Below, piece after piece: positions 1-11,322 of a DNA stretch of 35,135 nt. Position 1 is the stretch's first letter, and each line of letters opens with the position of its first letter. Source of the stretch: Mesotaenium endlicherianum. Taxonomy: Eukaryota; Streptophyta; Zygnematophyceae; Zygnematales; Mesotaeniaceae. The translations under genes and the position numbers were made by a program. The stretch is from NCBI GenBank assembly GCA_009602735.1, contig WELA01004070.1:78632-113766 (forward strand). The letters run 5' to 3'. The notes under the pieces are model-generated. The model was not told where the DNA came from, did no database searches, and saw only the letters and a list, made by a program, of their open reading frames with translations.

Positions 1-1
1 C

Positions 2-257
2 CCCCCCCCCCCCACTGATGATGCAGTGGGTACTGTTGGAATCGTTGGGCTTGGAGTGAGTGAGCGAACTGATGAGGGATGGGTGGTGTCACTCACTTGC
101 TCTGGCGGGTCAGATTGAGATCAAGAGGCTCCGACGCAGAAGGGAACGCGCCGAAGCTGTTGCGGAGTTGCGGCGGCAGCACATGCAGATGCTCAACCGT
201 CGCGAAGCTGAGGTTGAGAAGGATGTGAGAGAAGTGGATCGCCGCGAGGCTCGCTGA
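2..257 (+). CDS. 3' end of an unrecognised gene (coiled-coil C-terminus), partial
   Basis: Two short pieces read in one frame. The first runs from the left edge to 55 and ends at GGA|GTGAGT. A 58-bp intron ends in CAG at 111-113, and the last exon is 114-257 with a stop at 255-257. The last exon is strongly charged and helix-like: it opens IEIKRLRRRRERAEAVAELR and continues with heptad-like Arg/Glu-rich residues to VDRREAR. This suggests a coiled-coil or nucleic-acid-binding tail. The 5' part lies outside the window, so the family cannot be named. The phase matches (0/0), but 58 bp is shorter than any other intron modelled here. A 66-codon reading that runs straight through from a GTG at 60 is possible, so the intron is tentative. 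Confidence 0.4.
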
Positions 258-1492
258 CGGACTAGCTGGATGCATGCTATGGCGTTGATAATAACAGCAT
301 CGATCATATGTGTGATGCTTAGTAGAATCTACCACATTATACAGATACTGAGGCAGACAGGGTCTTCTGTTTGTGGTGGTTGGCGGATGTAGAACAGTTC
401 ACAGACTGGTTCTTAGACTCCCTGTAGTCACATGTAGACGTGGCACATTAGCCAGCTAAAGAAAATTTGATGTATGCAGTACCGCATGAATTTCAAGATC
501 TCGAGGTTGCAGTTCTATGCATGTGGGGACCTGACTGAGGCTGAGAGAAGTCATAAGGTGGTGCATTGCGAGCCGCAGCACATTGACACCTAGGCATGGT
601 CTATACAAAACCTGGGCACTCTATCAGCTGCACTCAACAGAACTGATCACAGCCCAGCAATTCTACTGAGAAAATACAGCAGCCTAATCAATCTCAAAAA
701 GCAAAGAGGGAGTTGCTGCTTTGTGGCTTTCGCAGAGTTCAGCTTTGGATTCGATTCACATTTCTAATTTAATATAGATGAATAAATACCTTAAACCCTG
801 CACCTTAAACCATGCAAAGAGAAGATCCAACCACTGGTTGATATTTATTACTCAGCAAGTATTGCTCTCCAGAATTTAGGTGCATACAGGTTGCACTCCT
901 CTTATTGCACATCAGAAAGTTGTTATAATGTAGTATCAGTGGCATATATGGGAGCATCTTCAATTGAACGTCATTAAAGGCAATGTCATGCGGCACGACA
1001 ACACCCTAGATGATAGGTGACAAGGAATGAACTCAAAGACACCTGTGGGCAAGAGCCAGCAATGCTCGTCTAGAAAGTACTAATAAGAAGAGACACAGGT
1101 GCTCATAATCTCACTGCTCTCCATACAAGTACAAGTATGGGTTCCAAGAAATTTGCATGAAGAGCAAGGGCCACCTCCGGCAATGAGCCCCAGCCACTGA
1201 GAGTACAAACCGTACTATCCTACGAGAAGCTGAGACCAGAAGGATGAGCTCTCCGTTGGTTTAGGTCTACATAGCTGCGGTAGCCAGCTAATAGCCCGTT
1301 GCGTGAATGGAGGAGCCATGTATCATGGGAGGAGGGCTGGCTCTGCTCCACATTCTGGCTCCCAGCTCGACCGACTGTCCACCTCTGAGCAAGATGGGTG
1401 CTGCAAGAAGCCGTGCGAGTATCTGTGAGCAGCGGTGAGCACCGAGGAGCAGAAAATTGGCAACAAGTGGGCCTCCGGCAAGTTGCCATGTC

Positions 1493-1516
1493 CACACACA
1501 CACACACACACACACA
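1493..1516. repeat. (CA)n microsatellite
   Basis: Twelve uninterrupted CA dinucleotides in intergenic DNA. Confidence 0.95.
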
Positions 1517-2936
1517 AACCCGAGTCCTACGTGTAAAGGCCCTACAATCATAACAGAGGACAGTGACCAGGTTACTGGCACCAACACCGACAACAACATG
1601 TAAGAAGGCACTGAACAAACTGGCATGCGCCTGCCCCTGCACCTGCTCTCAAGGGACACACGCGCTTCCTCACAATTGCCGCATAGCCTGCCACCCATCT
1701 CATCTCGACAGACTCCAAGCCTCCACAAGAACAAGGCAAATTCGAGGCAAACTAGAACACTGGCAATATATCAAGTGACGGAGGGACACCCTGCAGAACA
1801 CGGAAGGTGCAGCAGCAGGGAGAGGCCTAGCAACAGGGAGAGGAGCATACGAGAAAAAGGAATGCAGGGGGGCCGGGGGGGTCAACCGCGCACGCGGCCA
1901 CACGCCCCTCACATGCCTGAATGCGAATCAAAACCCCGATTCGAGCTTCTGGCACTGGCCCAGTCTGTGCACTCGCAATCATCTATCACGTGCACTCTAG
2001 ATCGGGGCAAGGGCGGTGCCACGCCCGGCACCTCAGCCAGTCCACACTGCAGGGGTCACGGGAGCGAACGAAGGCCTGAGGAGTGCATCTCACCTGCACC
2101 TGATCCTGGAGACGACTTGGGGACAGGTCAGAGTACTCCGCTCACCATCCCCAGGGTTTAAGCTTCAAAGGGCGTGTCCTCCCCCTGCACGTGAAACGAG
2201 AAACGGCAGACATTGAAGAGATGGTCTCAGATGCTGACGGCATCCGCGTCACTGCTGCCTCCCTCGGATGTCAGCGGGAGCTGGACCGAGCCGCCAGCCA
2301 GGGGGACGGAATGCACCAGGCTGGCTGCCTTTGAACCTCAGGCTTGACGGAACCCAGCGGGGAGGATAGCAACACATGTGAGTAATACTATCCGAAACCC
2401 TAAGCCTGCGCGATTGCAAGAAGGGTATGAAAGGAAATAATCGGAGGAAAGTGATTGAAATCTGAGCCACAATGCTTCACAATGGGTGCTGCACAGACAG
2501 GGGTTGTAAGGGCCGTCAGGGCTCCTGGTCACGGCCCCCTGCCCTGCTGATTCACGCACTGCAACTAGTGGCTCTGGAGCGCAAGGGTGCACAAGCGACA
2601 GCTTCTAGAGAGATGAAAGCTCCCTCGCACATACCTTGCCTGGAGGGGGGGGTTGCTGATAACAAAACAAAACTGGCATACACAATTATGAATGTCTGGC
2701 TCAAGTGTAGTGGTACCTGAGCCAGAAGCCCTTCTCTTCCACCCAAAGTTGCATCGCGGCCCCGTCAGTTCCTGAACCCACCACTACGCAAGCGAATCCA
2801 AGATGACCTGGCAGCCCGCAGGTGTCGCTTGCTTGCTGCTTGCTGAGGGCCGCGCACTTCATCCACCCAAGAGCCACTCGTGGGCTACCTTGAATGGCCC
2901 AACAGTCTTCTGGTGCACTCAACTCTCTGCCCAAGC

Positions 2937-2992
2937 CACCAGGTGCCATGCCCATCTGTCACCACGTGCCATGCCTGTCTGCCACCAGGTGG
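2937..2992. repeat. 23-bp minisatellite, about 2.4 copies
   Basis: Copies begin at 2937, 2960 and 2983, each with CACCAsGTG at the start. The first two share 19-20 of 23 bases and the third is partial. Confidence 0.75.
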
Positions 2993-3967
2993 CTGCACAG
3001 CATCCACAAGGAGATACCTCAATCAGTATAAGATACACTCTAACACGATGCAACAGCATCAAACAAACCCCACTCTCCTCCATGAACCCAGCGCAAGCTT
3101 AAAGAACAGGGGCATGCTCCCAGCGTTAAGTAAAAAGCATGTACCGTTCTCGCTAAGAGCCCAACAAATATCACATATGGTGCGAAGGCCTACCCGAGAC
3201 AGGATGGCCTGCGAGCAGAGAATGCGCGATGCTCATCCACTGGGGAACTGCCGAAGCCTGACATAGTGTAGCCTGTGCACTCTTCAAAGCAGGTGGGTGA
3301 TGACAGACAACCGGGACCTGTCATACAGACCAAGAGAAGAAGCAGCACAAGCACTGTTTCACTCCCTGAGGCCTCATCAAATCCTGGAACAACACTTTGC
3401 AGGGTTCTGTCGACAGCGTGTGATGCAAGTATACAATGAGGGGGATGTCGACTGTAAAGCGATCCTCAAGAACGTATCGCCCCCAGAAACCCTAATACCG
3501 TCATCCAGGACAAGATCAAAAGGAGGGCCCATACACACAGTACTCATGCCAGAAGATGCACTCAGAGATCATGAGCACCTGTCAACAACCTCTGAAGCCC
3601 TATAACGAATGCTCTATTGGTATCTCTGCCGAAGCCGATATCCTCAGTCCTCTTGGGCAGATCTGGAGACCCCTAGTCAATGGGCAAAATCCGTGCATCC
3701 TACCCCGAGGCTTCATGCAGCTGACAAATATAAAGATTGGGTTGCAAAGACATCTACTTCTCGGGACAGCAAATTTCACATCCTGGTCCTTGAATCGTTA
3801 GTATTGCCCTTTTTAGAACCTGACACCATAAAGTCTTTAGAGACATGATTACAGCTGCAACCTGCTGGCAAGCACGTATGCAAATGAGGGGACCAAGGTT
3901 ATGGTCAAGCTGTATACCATCACTATGGCTGCTCTGCCCGACCTTCATGGGGCCTCTCAAACTTATA

Positions 3968-5179
3968 TCATAACCCATTCGTGACCCGCGTGTCAGGTGC
4001 TTCTGCCATTTCTTCACCAGGTGCCTTGGCTTTGGAAATTAAGCTCACTTGCTCAGCTTCAGACCTAGTTTGTCTACATGAATGTACTTCGCGCTGAGCC
4101 ATTGCTGCAGCAGCTGCTGCATCAAGGGCAACCCTTGCTTTCAGGGCTGCTTTTGCAGCAATACCAGCTTTGACTCTTGCAACCTCTCTGGCTTCTCTTG
4201 CAACCTGAGCCGCAACCTCCGCAGCAGCCTTTGCTGCAGCAATAATATCCTCTGAGGGCGAAGAAGGTGAGGATTCTGCCTCTACAGGTGGAGATGGAGG
4301 AGGTGGAAATATGAGTGTTGTCTCTGGTACCTTCTTGACTAGGGGGCTCTCTATGTCAACAGAAATGGAAAGATTACTTTGTCCAGATATAACAGACAAA
4401 GGAGGCCGAGGTGGTCTAGTTAATGTGTACGAAGCTTTGGATGTCTCTAATTTATTTGCACTAAGTGGCCGTTCAACTAGTTTGAAACGGGAATCTCTAG
4501 CTGACCTAGGCTTTTTCTTTGGAGGACTCCTGTTCTCATGCCTTCCTGGACTCATATTTGCGCTCCCAGCAGTAGCCAGGATCCTTATTGACGGCTGGGA
4601 AACGCTGTTAGAAGTCTTGCCGCTAACTAAAGCGATATTTGTGTTAGAGAAACCATTGACAGGATCTCTCATGCTGTCGTTGAGTGGTGGTGGTGACTCA
4701 AGACATTCTGGGCACAAATACTCTCCTCTTTCGCTAACAAGCCTGCCAGTTTTTTCCTCACATTCAACATGTATGTAACGGCTACATCTACAACAAGCAA
4801 GCCAGACACTCTCATCTGAAAAAGCAGCTCCATCAGGATATACAACACAACAGTGCCAGCAATATTTATTTTTACTAAAGCGAACCCCGCAGGAATTACA
4901 GAATACTAACTTAATGTCCCCTTTCCTCCCTTTCCTCCAAAGGGTACTCTGTCTAGTTTTACAGCTGGCACATTCGTGCCCAGGCCGAGAGAAGATAGAA
5001 GATTTAGGAGGAGCTGATGTTGGAGCGGGTTGAATTATTGATTCTTTGGCAGGTGTTGCAGGGTTGCTTTGGGTTGATGACGGCCGTTCGCCAGACAAAG
5101 TGTCAGAATGCCAACCATTCTGTTTCAAGCTGGCCAGCAAGCGCTTTCTAGGAGGTAGACAACCACCAGTCATAGCCAA
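3968..5179 (-). CDS. GATA-like plus PHD zinc-finger protein with alanine-rich helical tail
   Basis: Uninterrupted 403-codon frame with start at 5179 and TGA at 3968-3970. Residues 8-23 (LPPRKRLLASLKQNGW) form a basic N-terminal motif. A GATA-like finger has C70-x2-C73 and C94-x2-C97 around TLWRKGRKG. A PHD-type finger follows directly: C107-x2-C110, C129/C130, C132, H137-x2-C140, C156-x2-C159. After a Ser/Pro-rich linker, the C-terminal third has a long Ala/Lys/Glu helix (IIAAAKAAAEVAAQVAREAR and onward). I recall this architecture in an uncharacterised plant nuclear protein family. PHD fingers usually bind histone H3 tails, so a chromatin role is an inference. The gene is intronless within the coding region, unlike the multi-exon genes nearby. 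The start is the first in-frame ATG and places the conserved basic motif at residue 8. Confidence 0.88.
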   Translation of the reverse strand: MAMTGGCLPPRKRLLASLKQNGWHSDTLSGERPSSTQSNPATPAKESIIQPAPTSAPPKSSIFSRPGHECASCKTRQSTLWRKGRKGDIKLVFCNSCGVRFSKNKYCWHCCVVYPDGAAFSDESVWLACCRCSRYIHVECEEKTGRLVSERGEYLCPECLESPPPLNDSMRDPVNGFSNTNIALVSGKTSNSVSQPSIRILATAGSANMSPGRHENRSPPKKKPRSARDSRFKLVERPLSANKLETSKASYTLTRPPRPPLSVISGQSNLSISVDIESPLVKKVPETTLIFPPPPSPPVEAESSPSSPSEDIIAAAKAAAEVAAQVAREAREVARVKAGIAAKAALKARVALDAAAAAAMAQREVHSCRQTRSEAEQVSLISKAKAPGEEMAEAPDTRVTNGL

Positions 5180-6420
5180 TACGCCTACTCTGTATTTTCC
5201 TCACGTTTCTTTTTCAACACCGAGGGTAGGTGCAAAATGGCCTTATGCGTACAAGAAGTACCCCAAAGCAACCCTAATGCCATGGACTAATTCATCGATG
5301 CACTACAAGATAGTTGTCCCCTGACATACACATCAAATGATTACCACAGCAAGCAGCGACTAGCATTACACCACGATGTCATTTCCAGCCATCTCTTTAC
5401 CTTCCGATATAGCGTCATCGTAGGTGGTTGAATGGCAGTTGCAGCCGACAAACCTTGAGCGGATACGATCTATGGAGTAATAGTGCAAGTATCTCCCGCT
5501 GCCAACCTGTAGCCGTCGATGTCAAAAGTGGGACGATTTAAATACAAACTTCTCGAAGGGTTGAGAACTGTTGAGAAGGACCTTTCATCACTTTTCATAA
5601 GATACTGACAGCGTTGACAGCATTCTGGTGATTCACGAGTCCGGCCTGGGTGGGCCTGGGCGCATGCGATCATTCTTTGAAGTTCGAAAAACAGCTGGTC
5701 GCATTCTTGGTCGTGTCAACTAATGGCGACATAACTCGTAGTGAGTTAAAAGCCTAAGGGCTGGGGACAAACAAGCGGGACTGAGGGGGACCGGCCGAAA
5801 CAGCTTGGGGCCGGCTTAGGGCGCAGGTTCGAGCCTCGAGGATGTGGTTGCTCGACGATACAGGAGGCCGTTCGACGATCCACGAGCGATGGGCTTGCCA
5901 TGCTTGGAATTCACTTGGCTTGGCTTGGTTTGGTTACCAGTCACGTGACCGTGCGTCATCTGTGGCATTTTGATGTCGAGGGTCAGGTGAGGTTGAGGGC
6001 CGAAACTGGCCGAAACAAGACATAACTGCCCTCGACTCCTATGGACCACATCGTCTGAAACCTCTTTCGAATGCTACGAAACACTACGAAACTCAATGGA
6101 ACCGCTATGGAACGCTATAGGATCGTTATGAAATCTAGAATACCGCAACGAGACACCGCTATAACCGCTGCGGTGGGCAGAGTGAAGGAAAGTGGGCCAG
6201 AGTGAAGGAAAGTGCATTCGAGGTCACCGCTCCAGCCTCCCATGCAGCGCCACTTGACGACAGCGATAATCAGGCACACATCAAATCGATAAGAGCATGC
6301 GCTCATCAAGTTCCGGGAAGTTGGCGGCATAGCACTCGAAATTGTGCACGGCACGGAGCAGCACGAATATTCGAGTACCCACTGACTCACTAGCAAATGG
6401 TTGGGGAAGTGTTTCGCCGG
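5180..6420. other. Upstream region of the zinc-finger gene, no further gene seen
   Basis: Probably holds the 5' UTR and promoter of the minus-strand gene starting at 5179. It contains short local repeats such as CTTGGCTTGG near 5921, CTACGAAACACTACGAAAC near 6073, and a 20-bp duplication at 6178. No exon chain or family motif was recognised. Confidence 0.4.
6178..6214. repeat. 20-bp tandem duplication
   Basis: CAGAGTGAAGGAAAGTG occurs at 6178 and again at 6198 without a mismatch, giving a period of 20 bp. Confidence 0.85.
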
Positions 6421-7492
6421 ACCCCAGGCTGAGGAGACCAAATTAAAATTATAGGTTTCTCAAGCTTTAAGGCCAATTACGGTGCCAAATTGTGATGTTG
6501 CATTTTCATCAATCACGAAATTGTCTTTTCAATATTTGAATCACAAAGCTCAAATTTGAAGTCGCAAATGACCATAATATATGAATTTGGTTCACAGTGA
6601 CGCCATTGCTTCGATATTTCATCTGCATCGGTCCAATTTTTACCTCAACGCGAGTCGTTTGAAGTGACTATCAAATAAAGAAACTCACGAGGTCAATTCA
6701 ATTTTTCACTGTAATGGTGAAATTCGTTTTGTTATTTAATTTCAAAAGTGACTAGATGGCAACGAAAGCATCGAACCGCCAATGAACCTTTGTAAGCACT
6801 TTATAACAACAATGTTCAACAATAGAGGGGTTGTTGAACTTTGAGTACAAGTAAGTACATTTGGAAGTGGACAACGAAGGTTATTATTGGCCACTATTAT
6901 TGGCCCTTCATCTCTGGGTGCACAATTCCACAACTAATGGACAAATGCAATTGAATTTGAAACAACTCCATTTGTTTTTATTGGTACTAAGATCCATTAA
7001 CGCCTTCAAAACGCCTACATCTTCATGAGGACTGATTGTTAAGTTCAAGGAAATAAACTACGTCATTATTCAATTACGGTTGCATTAGTACTTGCTTGTA
7101 ATAATTTGTTTTACCCGCGTGTTTGTAGTCATTGTAATGCAATCTTGACAATACAAAAAGCGAGTGCTTCAGAAGTTGTGCCCACACAAGTCATTTGATG
7201 AACAATTGTATTTCGTTTAAAAAAATGCATACGTAAAAAAGAATTATATCTTGCATGCTTGACATGTTTCATAAGCTGTACGATGACTTTTAATTGGCTT
7301 TGTGACCAAGTATTTGTGGTTACAGTGCGTTGTCGACGACCAAATGGAGAATCAATCTTGGACCATTCAAATTTTGAGATATATCCCATTCACGAACAGC
7401 TCACATGTGTGCCGTCTCTCTAGTACCTCAAGCCAGAGCCTATCTGACGGAGTAGTTAAAAAATTGGAGTTGATCACCATCTTAACATCTCA

Positions 7493-7672
7493 TCAGAATT
7501 CTGTACATACTTGGACGTCCCCGCACCGCAACAGGGAGATTCCATCTCTACAATTGCTAGTCACACCCTTCTGTCGACCTCCAAAGTGTTTGATCTCCTG
7601 GTCTATTCTTGCCAGTACATGCTTCTTGCTCATTGGCGTCTCTCGTTTAACCACCATGGTTGCCAAGGGCAT
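7493..7672 (-). pseudogene. Possible exon or gene fragment, 59 codons, unrecognised
   Basis: Minus-strand frame from an ATG at 7672 (directly after a CAAATAG acceptor-like sequence) to a double stop ending at 7493. It reads MPLATMVVKRETPMSKKHVL and continues with RIDQEIKHFGGRQKGV. Its amino-acid composition looks protein-like compared with the surrounding AT-rich DNA. No family was recognised and no flanking phase-matched exon was found, so it may be a gene remnant or chance. Confidence 0.15.
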
Positions 7673-8155
7673 CTATTTGAGTTTACACTTGCACTTAAAA
7701 AAGCATACCTTTACTCCATACTCAATATACAGTGTATATCCGTGCAAGTTAATGCTTCATTCCAGACGCAAATCTTTTTTGTCTAAGTCCAAATTTAACT
7801 TCTATCTCATGTTCTAGGTTTCGGCGACGCTGCTCTTTGATTTGCTCTTTTGATGCATAGGTCCTCCTACATGCTCGAGGAGATACTTTGAGCTAACCGA
7901 CTCACTTTTCGATCGGCGTGGCAATGTGCATCGACTTCCACCAACAAGCTCTAGGCTCCAGTCGACCAATCTCTCGACTAACCAATCAAGCTGTCTCGAT
8001 GTTCATGCTCTTGATGTAACGATCCGCCGCATGGCCGGTTGCGGCGCGTGCGACACGTCGCCAAATCCAATCGGAAGTGTCAGTTTGAATTGTGTAAGTA
8101 CAATCGATGCGCAATCAAACTACCTCAAGGTACCTTTTCGTCCTTATCGCTACTA

Positions 8156-8210
8156 TGGTATCGGAGCGCGTACGTACATAACCGTGTCCGAGTGACCAGG
8201 ATTCAAATCC
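8156..8210 (+). other. Possible retroelement primer-binding site with adjacent tRNA B-box-like sequence
   Basis: TGGTATCGGAGC at 8156-8167 differs by one base from TGGTATCAGAGC, the initiator-Met tRNA primer site common in plant Ty1/copia and small TRIM elements. GGATTCAAATCC at 8199-8210 resembles an internal Pol III B box. I found no flanking long terminal repeat pair and no gag-pol frame, so at most this is a decayed or non-autonomous remnant. Confidence 0.25.
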
Positions 8211-8808
8211 AGGGTGAGAGGCTGGTCGATGGTGCAACCATATGGCAATCTTTGGATCGTACAAAGAAAGAACACTATCCGCGAAGTGCCGACCTAATAG
8301 ATTTACCTAGAACTTTTGAATTAGCCTAGCGCGCCTAAGTTAGTATATTTTGGACATTTTGATGCATGTAAGTGGACGTCAAATCGACCCGACACGTCAG
8401 AGGAGGCTAGTTTGGCCTACTCACGAATATTTTGGAAAGGATGATTTGACAAATACTCAGAAATTTCGTTGCTAAGCGGCCCTCCCTCCTTGGGGCGAGC
8501 GGTCGTCGTAGATTAGGCATAACTTCTTTGTTTCTAATTGATGTTCAAATGTGCGAATTTCTAAAAGTTTGTAATGACAAGGCCTTTCATCCTATTTGGT
8601 TTGTGAGCACTTTCTTGCTACTCAAAATGCTGAGTAATTTCTCTAGCTTTCTTAGTGATATGCCGCTGCACTCTAGAGTATGATTGCAGTTAGATTGGTT
8701 CCTCGTGAGTCACTACGCTTCCTCTAGGGCTCTCTGCCCCTTTCAATGCAAAAACTACATGCAAGTACATAGTGGCGGTTTTTGGGTCAACTTAGGATTA
8801 ACTTCACA

Positions 8809-8850
8809 CATTTAAAGGTTGACCTTACACACTTAAAGATTGACTTTGTC
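8809..8850. repeat. Short imperfect tandem repeat, about 22-bp unit
   Basis: TTAACTTCACACATTTAAAGG is followed by the related TTGACCTTACACACTTAAAG and then by a partial TTGACTTT. Confidence 0.5.
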
Positions 8851-9480
8851 GCGTCTCCAAACTAACTAATCATGACACAATTATTTATACTTGTAAATTT
8901 ATAAAAGTAAATTTTATGTTTTTCTAGCACTTTAAATGTAAAGAGTGTGATTTTGGAAGAATTTTGACTTTTGTTTCAAATTGTTTGGATAAGCATTGAA
9001 TAAATTATGTATTTTGGAAGTCAATAATGAGTTTTAAATGTCATGGATTCAATTAGTGACAAGGACAGGTCCAATGACGGAACTTCAGTTGGAGTCCAGT
9101 GTGTAGGACATTGAATCATGAGGGTTCCAAAAACTACGAACAATTACGTAGAGTGCCAAAGAAATTGTGGAATTTCTTAAAACTCCGTGAGGAGTTAGTG
9201 GATGTGTAGTAGAATATTCTAGAGTGTGATTGTGTGCGTGTAAGTGTGCTGGCTTGTCCAACAAGGCAAAGCCACCTACATGGAAGAAGCCATAGTAGAA
9301 GGTTTTGGAGGTACTTTGCTAGGGAAGACACTTAGAGTTGAAGCATAAATGGGAAGCACAAAAAATTAGTGGAAGCCGAGTCTAGTCTAGCCTTACCTTA
9401 TCTTATTTCACCTCGTATACGACTTTTCTCAATCAAGTGAGTTCTTTTCCTCTCTCATGTAGCTCTCTCACTCTTGCAAG

Positions 9481-10965
9481 GGTGGCACACCACTAGGCCA
9501 CTCCACCTTGTGTATGCAACTTCGAAATATCCTCATGCACGCTTCCACTTCCGGGTGAGGGTGCGTGAGTGTGTATAGGAGCACTCATCGCACCCTTCCC
9601 TCTTTCACTACTAATTTTTTGCGAGAGGAGCACTTATGCTATCTTTGACTTGGGCGCTTTAAGTTATAACAATATTGCGCCAGAGGGCCAAATCTTGCCC
9701 AAAGTTTAATCATAAGACTTACAAATCTCCAAAAAATACAACTTATCGCTATTTGGCGGATCTGCTTGCTCATAGTCACACTCATCAGTGCTTCACTATG
9801 AGTCTGTTCTTTTCCAATTCTTTAATAAGAGACAATTTAACATTTTCTTTTTGCAAATAGCCTTCTGAGAATTTGAGTTTTAACAAGCAACTCAACAATT
9901 TATGCCGTTTTCGCACACTTGTGTACGTTATAATTTCTATTAAGATTCTCGCAACGGATCAAATTTGATAATCTTCACTTGTCAAAAAATTGATATTGTG
10001 CTAAGGAAACTCTTGAGCGCTACTTATTTCATTGAAAAATGCAAAAAAAATCTTCAAAGAATTGACAAAAATGTGGCTCTCTGGCTCCTCATCATCTGTG
10101 GAATGCCGTTCTTACCTTCGTACCTTTTTTCTTTTTCTTGTTCTTGCTTCTTCGCGCATGAATGAATTCTGCTTTCTGTGTGCTTGTGTCTTTGTCCAAG
10201 TTGACAAAGGCACCCTTGAGGTCGTCTCGACCCCAATGTGCACATCCTCGTGTCACCGAGCTTTCTTAGACTACCAAGCTTTGTTGCTTGTGACGTGTTC
10301 CTGCCTTGTGTGGCGCAGTTGAGCTCACGTGGCAACTCCCCACGGTTCTTGTCGTTGTGCCAATATGTTATGGCGATTTTGCGTGCGACTACGCGTGGAC
10401 CAAGTATGACATGGCCATCCATATCACGCGTTCCAAGCAGTGGGACCCGTCGTGGCCGTTTTGATCAGCCTGCCTGAGTGACTGCCAGTGGGCCAAACCT
10501 AGCGTGGCTTGTTCACATCATCATCTAAGGGTGTTAGGCTTGCTGATAGTACTTGTTATGCATCTCGCATGACAAAATCAAATTTGGTTTCTGGTCCCAA
10601 GTCCAGCTCACGTCAATCTTGTCAAGTCGATCTTGCTTGGTCTTCTTGGGTCAAATTGGACTCCACCCGCACTTTGACTGACGGCAACTTCTGCAGTGCT
10701 TGTCAGACTGACAGTAACCCCCAATTCTGACATCAGTTCGAACCTTTGGTTCACATGTGTCAATTTACTGATTTTTGCGTCGAGAAAAACACAAAATTAT
10801 CTGGTGTCGCTAATCATAAGACCTTTGTGCCTTTTTGCACTATTTCCCCCTATCCCTTATATTTACCCCCCAAAGTTTCAGCCCTTAATTCTTAAGCACC
10901 AAGTTCAGAAACGGGTTGGAAAATAATGAGTGCAGTCCATCTTCAATATCTTTGAAAGTAAAGTA
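9481..10965. other. Intergenic DNA, no gene supported
   Basis: Frames up to 122 codons occur on both strands, but none has a recognisable motif or phase-matched neighbour. The segment around 10600-10740 is notably dense in TGAC/GTCA words, which is compatible with decayed repeats or regulatory DNA. Confidence 0.35.
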
Positions 10966-10969
10966 ATTT

Positions 10970-11134
10970 TTTTTGGGGGGAAGATAAGCACTTCAACATT
11001 ATGTAAAGGGCCACTTTCTCAATGACATAGTTACTAATGCGTGCAACAATTATAAGTATTATTTTGGGAAGTTCAGCACGTCAACGTAATGTACAGCGCC
11101 ACTATCTCAGTAACATAAATACTAATGCGTGAAG
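10970..11134. repeat. Tandem duplication with 88-bp period
   Basis: Two diverged copies lie head to tail. Matching landmarks are CACTTCAAC near 10989 and CACGTCAAC near 11077, GGCCACTTTCTCAATGACAT and GCGCCACTATCTCAGTAACAT, and an exact ACTAATGCGTG at 11033 and at 11121. Each copy begins with a TTTTGGG run. No target-site duplication or coding potential was seen. Confidence 0.8.
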
Positions 11135-11222
11135 AAGTCGACAGATTTCATTTGAGATTAATTAGCGATACTCTAATTAGCTGGAATTAGCTATGTCGTG
11201 CCTAACAGCGTCGGACCCCCGG

Positions 11223-11322
11223 CACGTGCGTGGCTTCCCAGCACGTGTGCCTTCGACTTTGTTGACGTGTCGGTGCGTCGCTGCACGTGGGGATCGACCG
11301 GGTTGATCGTCCGTTGCACGTG
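11223..11322. promoter_or_regulatory. Cluster of four CACGTG (G-box) palindromes
   Basis: CACGTG occurs at 11223, 11242, 11284 and 11317, each as GCACGTG. In plants this is the core site for bZIP (G-box factors) and bHLH proteins. The cluster is 1.3 kb from the RMI2 start, so its target is unclear. It may instead be part of a repeat. Confidence 0.35.

Larger units (their letters stand above)
258..3967. other. Intergenic stretch, no gene supported
   Basis: No chain of phase-compatible exons or family motif was recognised on either strand. Open frames up to 178 codons occur (for example 1625-2161 plus), but they are low-complexity or lack any family pattern. The stretch holds a CA microsatellite (1493-1516) and a short 23-bp tandem repeat near 2937-2990. 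The part next to 3967 should hold the 3' UTR of the minus-strand zinc-finger gene. Confidence 0.5.
6421..9480. other. AT-rich island without a confident gene
   Basis: By eye this stretch is clearly more AT-rich than the flanking DNA, with long A/T-rich words and few G/C-rich simple repeats. No reverse transcriptase, integrase, transposase or other family motif was found in any frame. It contains a primer-binding-site-like motif (8156-8167) and a short minus-strand protein-like frame (7493-7672). It could be decayed mobile DNA, but nothing proves this. Confidence 0.4.

Noticed and set aside
1625..2161. 178-codon plus-strand frame
   Set aside because: Ser/Arg/Pro/His-rich with no motif, overlapped by other frames of similar quality, and no phase-matched exon neighbours.
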